Notes under the pieces: model-generated
The model's input: the letters and a program-made list of their open reading frames with translations, nothing else
What the model was told of the DNA's origin: nothing
Database searches by the model: none
Assembly (NCBI GenBank): GCA_934667465.1
Contig: CAKUMG010000292.1
Span: 1 to 7,003, forward strand
Direction of reading: 5' to 3'
Source: an uncultured Actinoplanes sp.
GTDB taxonomy: Bacteria; Actinomycetota; Actinomycetes; Mycobacteriales; Micromonosporaceae
Length of the DNA: 7,003 nt
Position numbers and translations under genes: made by a program
Shown here: positions 6,465 to 7,003 of the stretch, in pieces
Layout: each line of letters opens with the position of its first letter
Numbering within the stretch: the stretch's first letter is position 1

Positions 6465-7003
6465 TCAGCCGACATTCCGCTCATAAACCATGCGCAAGCC
6501 GATCAGGGTGATCATCGGCTCGTACGCGGTGATGGTCCGGCACTCGTCCTTGACCAAGCCGGCGAGACCCCCGGTCGCGATCACCGCGCTCACCTCGCCC
6601 AGTTCCGCGGTCATCAGCTCGACGATCCGGTCCACCTGACCGGCCACGCCGAAATAGAGGCCGGACTGCAGGCACTCGACGGTGTTCTTGCCGATCACCG
6701 AACGGGGCGCGGCCGGCTCGACCTTGCGCAACTGGGCCGCCCGCGCGGCGAGCGCGTCGAACGAGATCTCGATGCCCGGCGCGAACGCACCGCCCAGGAA
6801 CTCACCGCGCGCGCTGATGACGTCGAAATTGGTGGTGGTGCCGAAGTCCACGACGATCGAGGGCCCGCCGTAGAGCGCATGCGCGGCGAGGGTGTTGACC
6901 ACCCGGTCCGCGCCGACCTCCTTGGGATTGTCGATCGCCAGCTGCACGCCGGTCTTCACCCCGGGCTCGACGATGACGTTCGGGACGCCGCGGTAGTAGC
7001 GGG
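6465..7003 (-). CDS. coaX: Type III pantothenate kinase CoaX (C-terminal part, 5' end outside window)
   Basis: The last 178 residues are present; the N-terminus with the first phosphate-binding motif lies beyond the right edge. The enzyme phosphorylates pantothenate with ATP, the first step of coenzyme A synthesis, in the cytoplasm. It belongs to the ASKHA fold and depends on a monovalent cation. Recognisable blocks are the EPGVKTGVQLAIDNP stretch followed by EVGADR, then VVDFGTTTNFDVIS, the loop GGAFAPGIEIS with ALAARAAQL, and ATGGLA near the C-terminus. Reading through the GTG at 6959 upstream to the window edge continues the family sequence (RYYRGVPNVIVEPG), so that GTG is an internal valine codon and not a start. 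The stop is at 6465-6467. In related actinomycetes coaX follows the pan and nad genes and precedes lsr2, so it is probably the end of such an operon. Confidence 0.95.
   Translation of the reverse strand, partial: RYYRGVPNVIVEPGVKTGVQLAIDNPKEVGADRVVNTLAAHALYGGPSIVVDFGTTTNFDVISARGEFLGGAFAPGIEISFDALAARAAQLRKVEPAAPRSVIGKNTVECLQSGLYFGVAGQVDRIVELMTAELGEVSAVIATGGLAGLVKDECRTITAYEPMITLIGLRMVYERNVG

Overview
The window is high-GC actinobacterial DNA. The proteins (an Lsr2 nucleoid protein, a ClpC unfoldase with a UVR motif, a type III pantothenate kinase, a short MutY) and the order coaX, lsr2, clpC, mutY fit a filamentous actinomycete. The Lsr2 sequence suggests Micromonosporaceae (Micromonospora or Actinoplanes relatives); this is a judgement from memory, not a database result. 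No mobile element, CRISPR array, tRNA or rRNA was seen.

Layout from left to right. Positions 1-216 hold the N-terminus of a membrane-anchored or lipoprotein-like protein on the minus strand. It diverges from mutY (365-1267, plus). mutY converges on two tandem minus-strand DUF4291 paralogues (1464-2066 and 2148-2696). A 15-bp perfect terminator stem (2805-2838) separates them from clpC (2880-5402, minus). A 382-bp non-coding region (5403-5784) lies between clpC and lsr2. It holds the lsr2 terminator, a cluster of four DnaA-box-like sites, a ClgR-like site, several palindromes and a candidate clpC promoter. lsr2 (5785-6138, minus) follows, then a 326-bp non-coding region, then the 3' part of coaX (6465-7003, minus), which runs off the right edge.

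Functionally this is mostly housekeeping: CoA synthesis (coaX), chromosome organisation and silencing (lsr2), protein quality control (clpC with ClpP) and 8-oxoguanine repair (mutY). The accessory element is the DUF4291 pair, of unknown function. The most unusual non-coding structure is the DnaA-box cluster at 5655-5697. Its sites alternate in orientation and are spaced 11-12 bp apart, although there is no dnaA or dnaN gene in the window.
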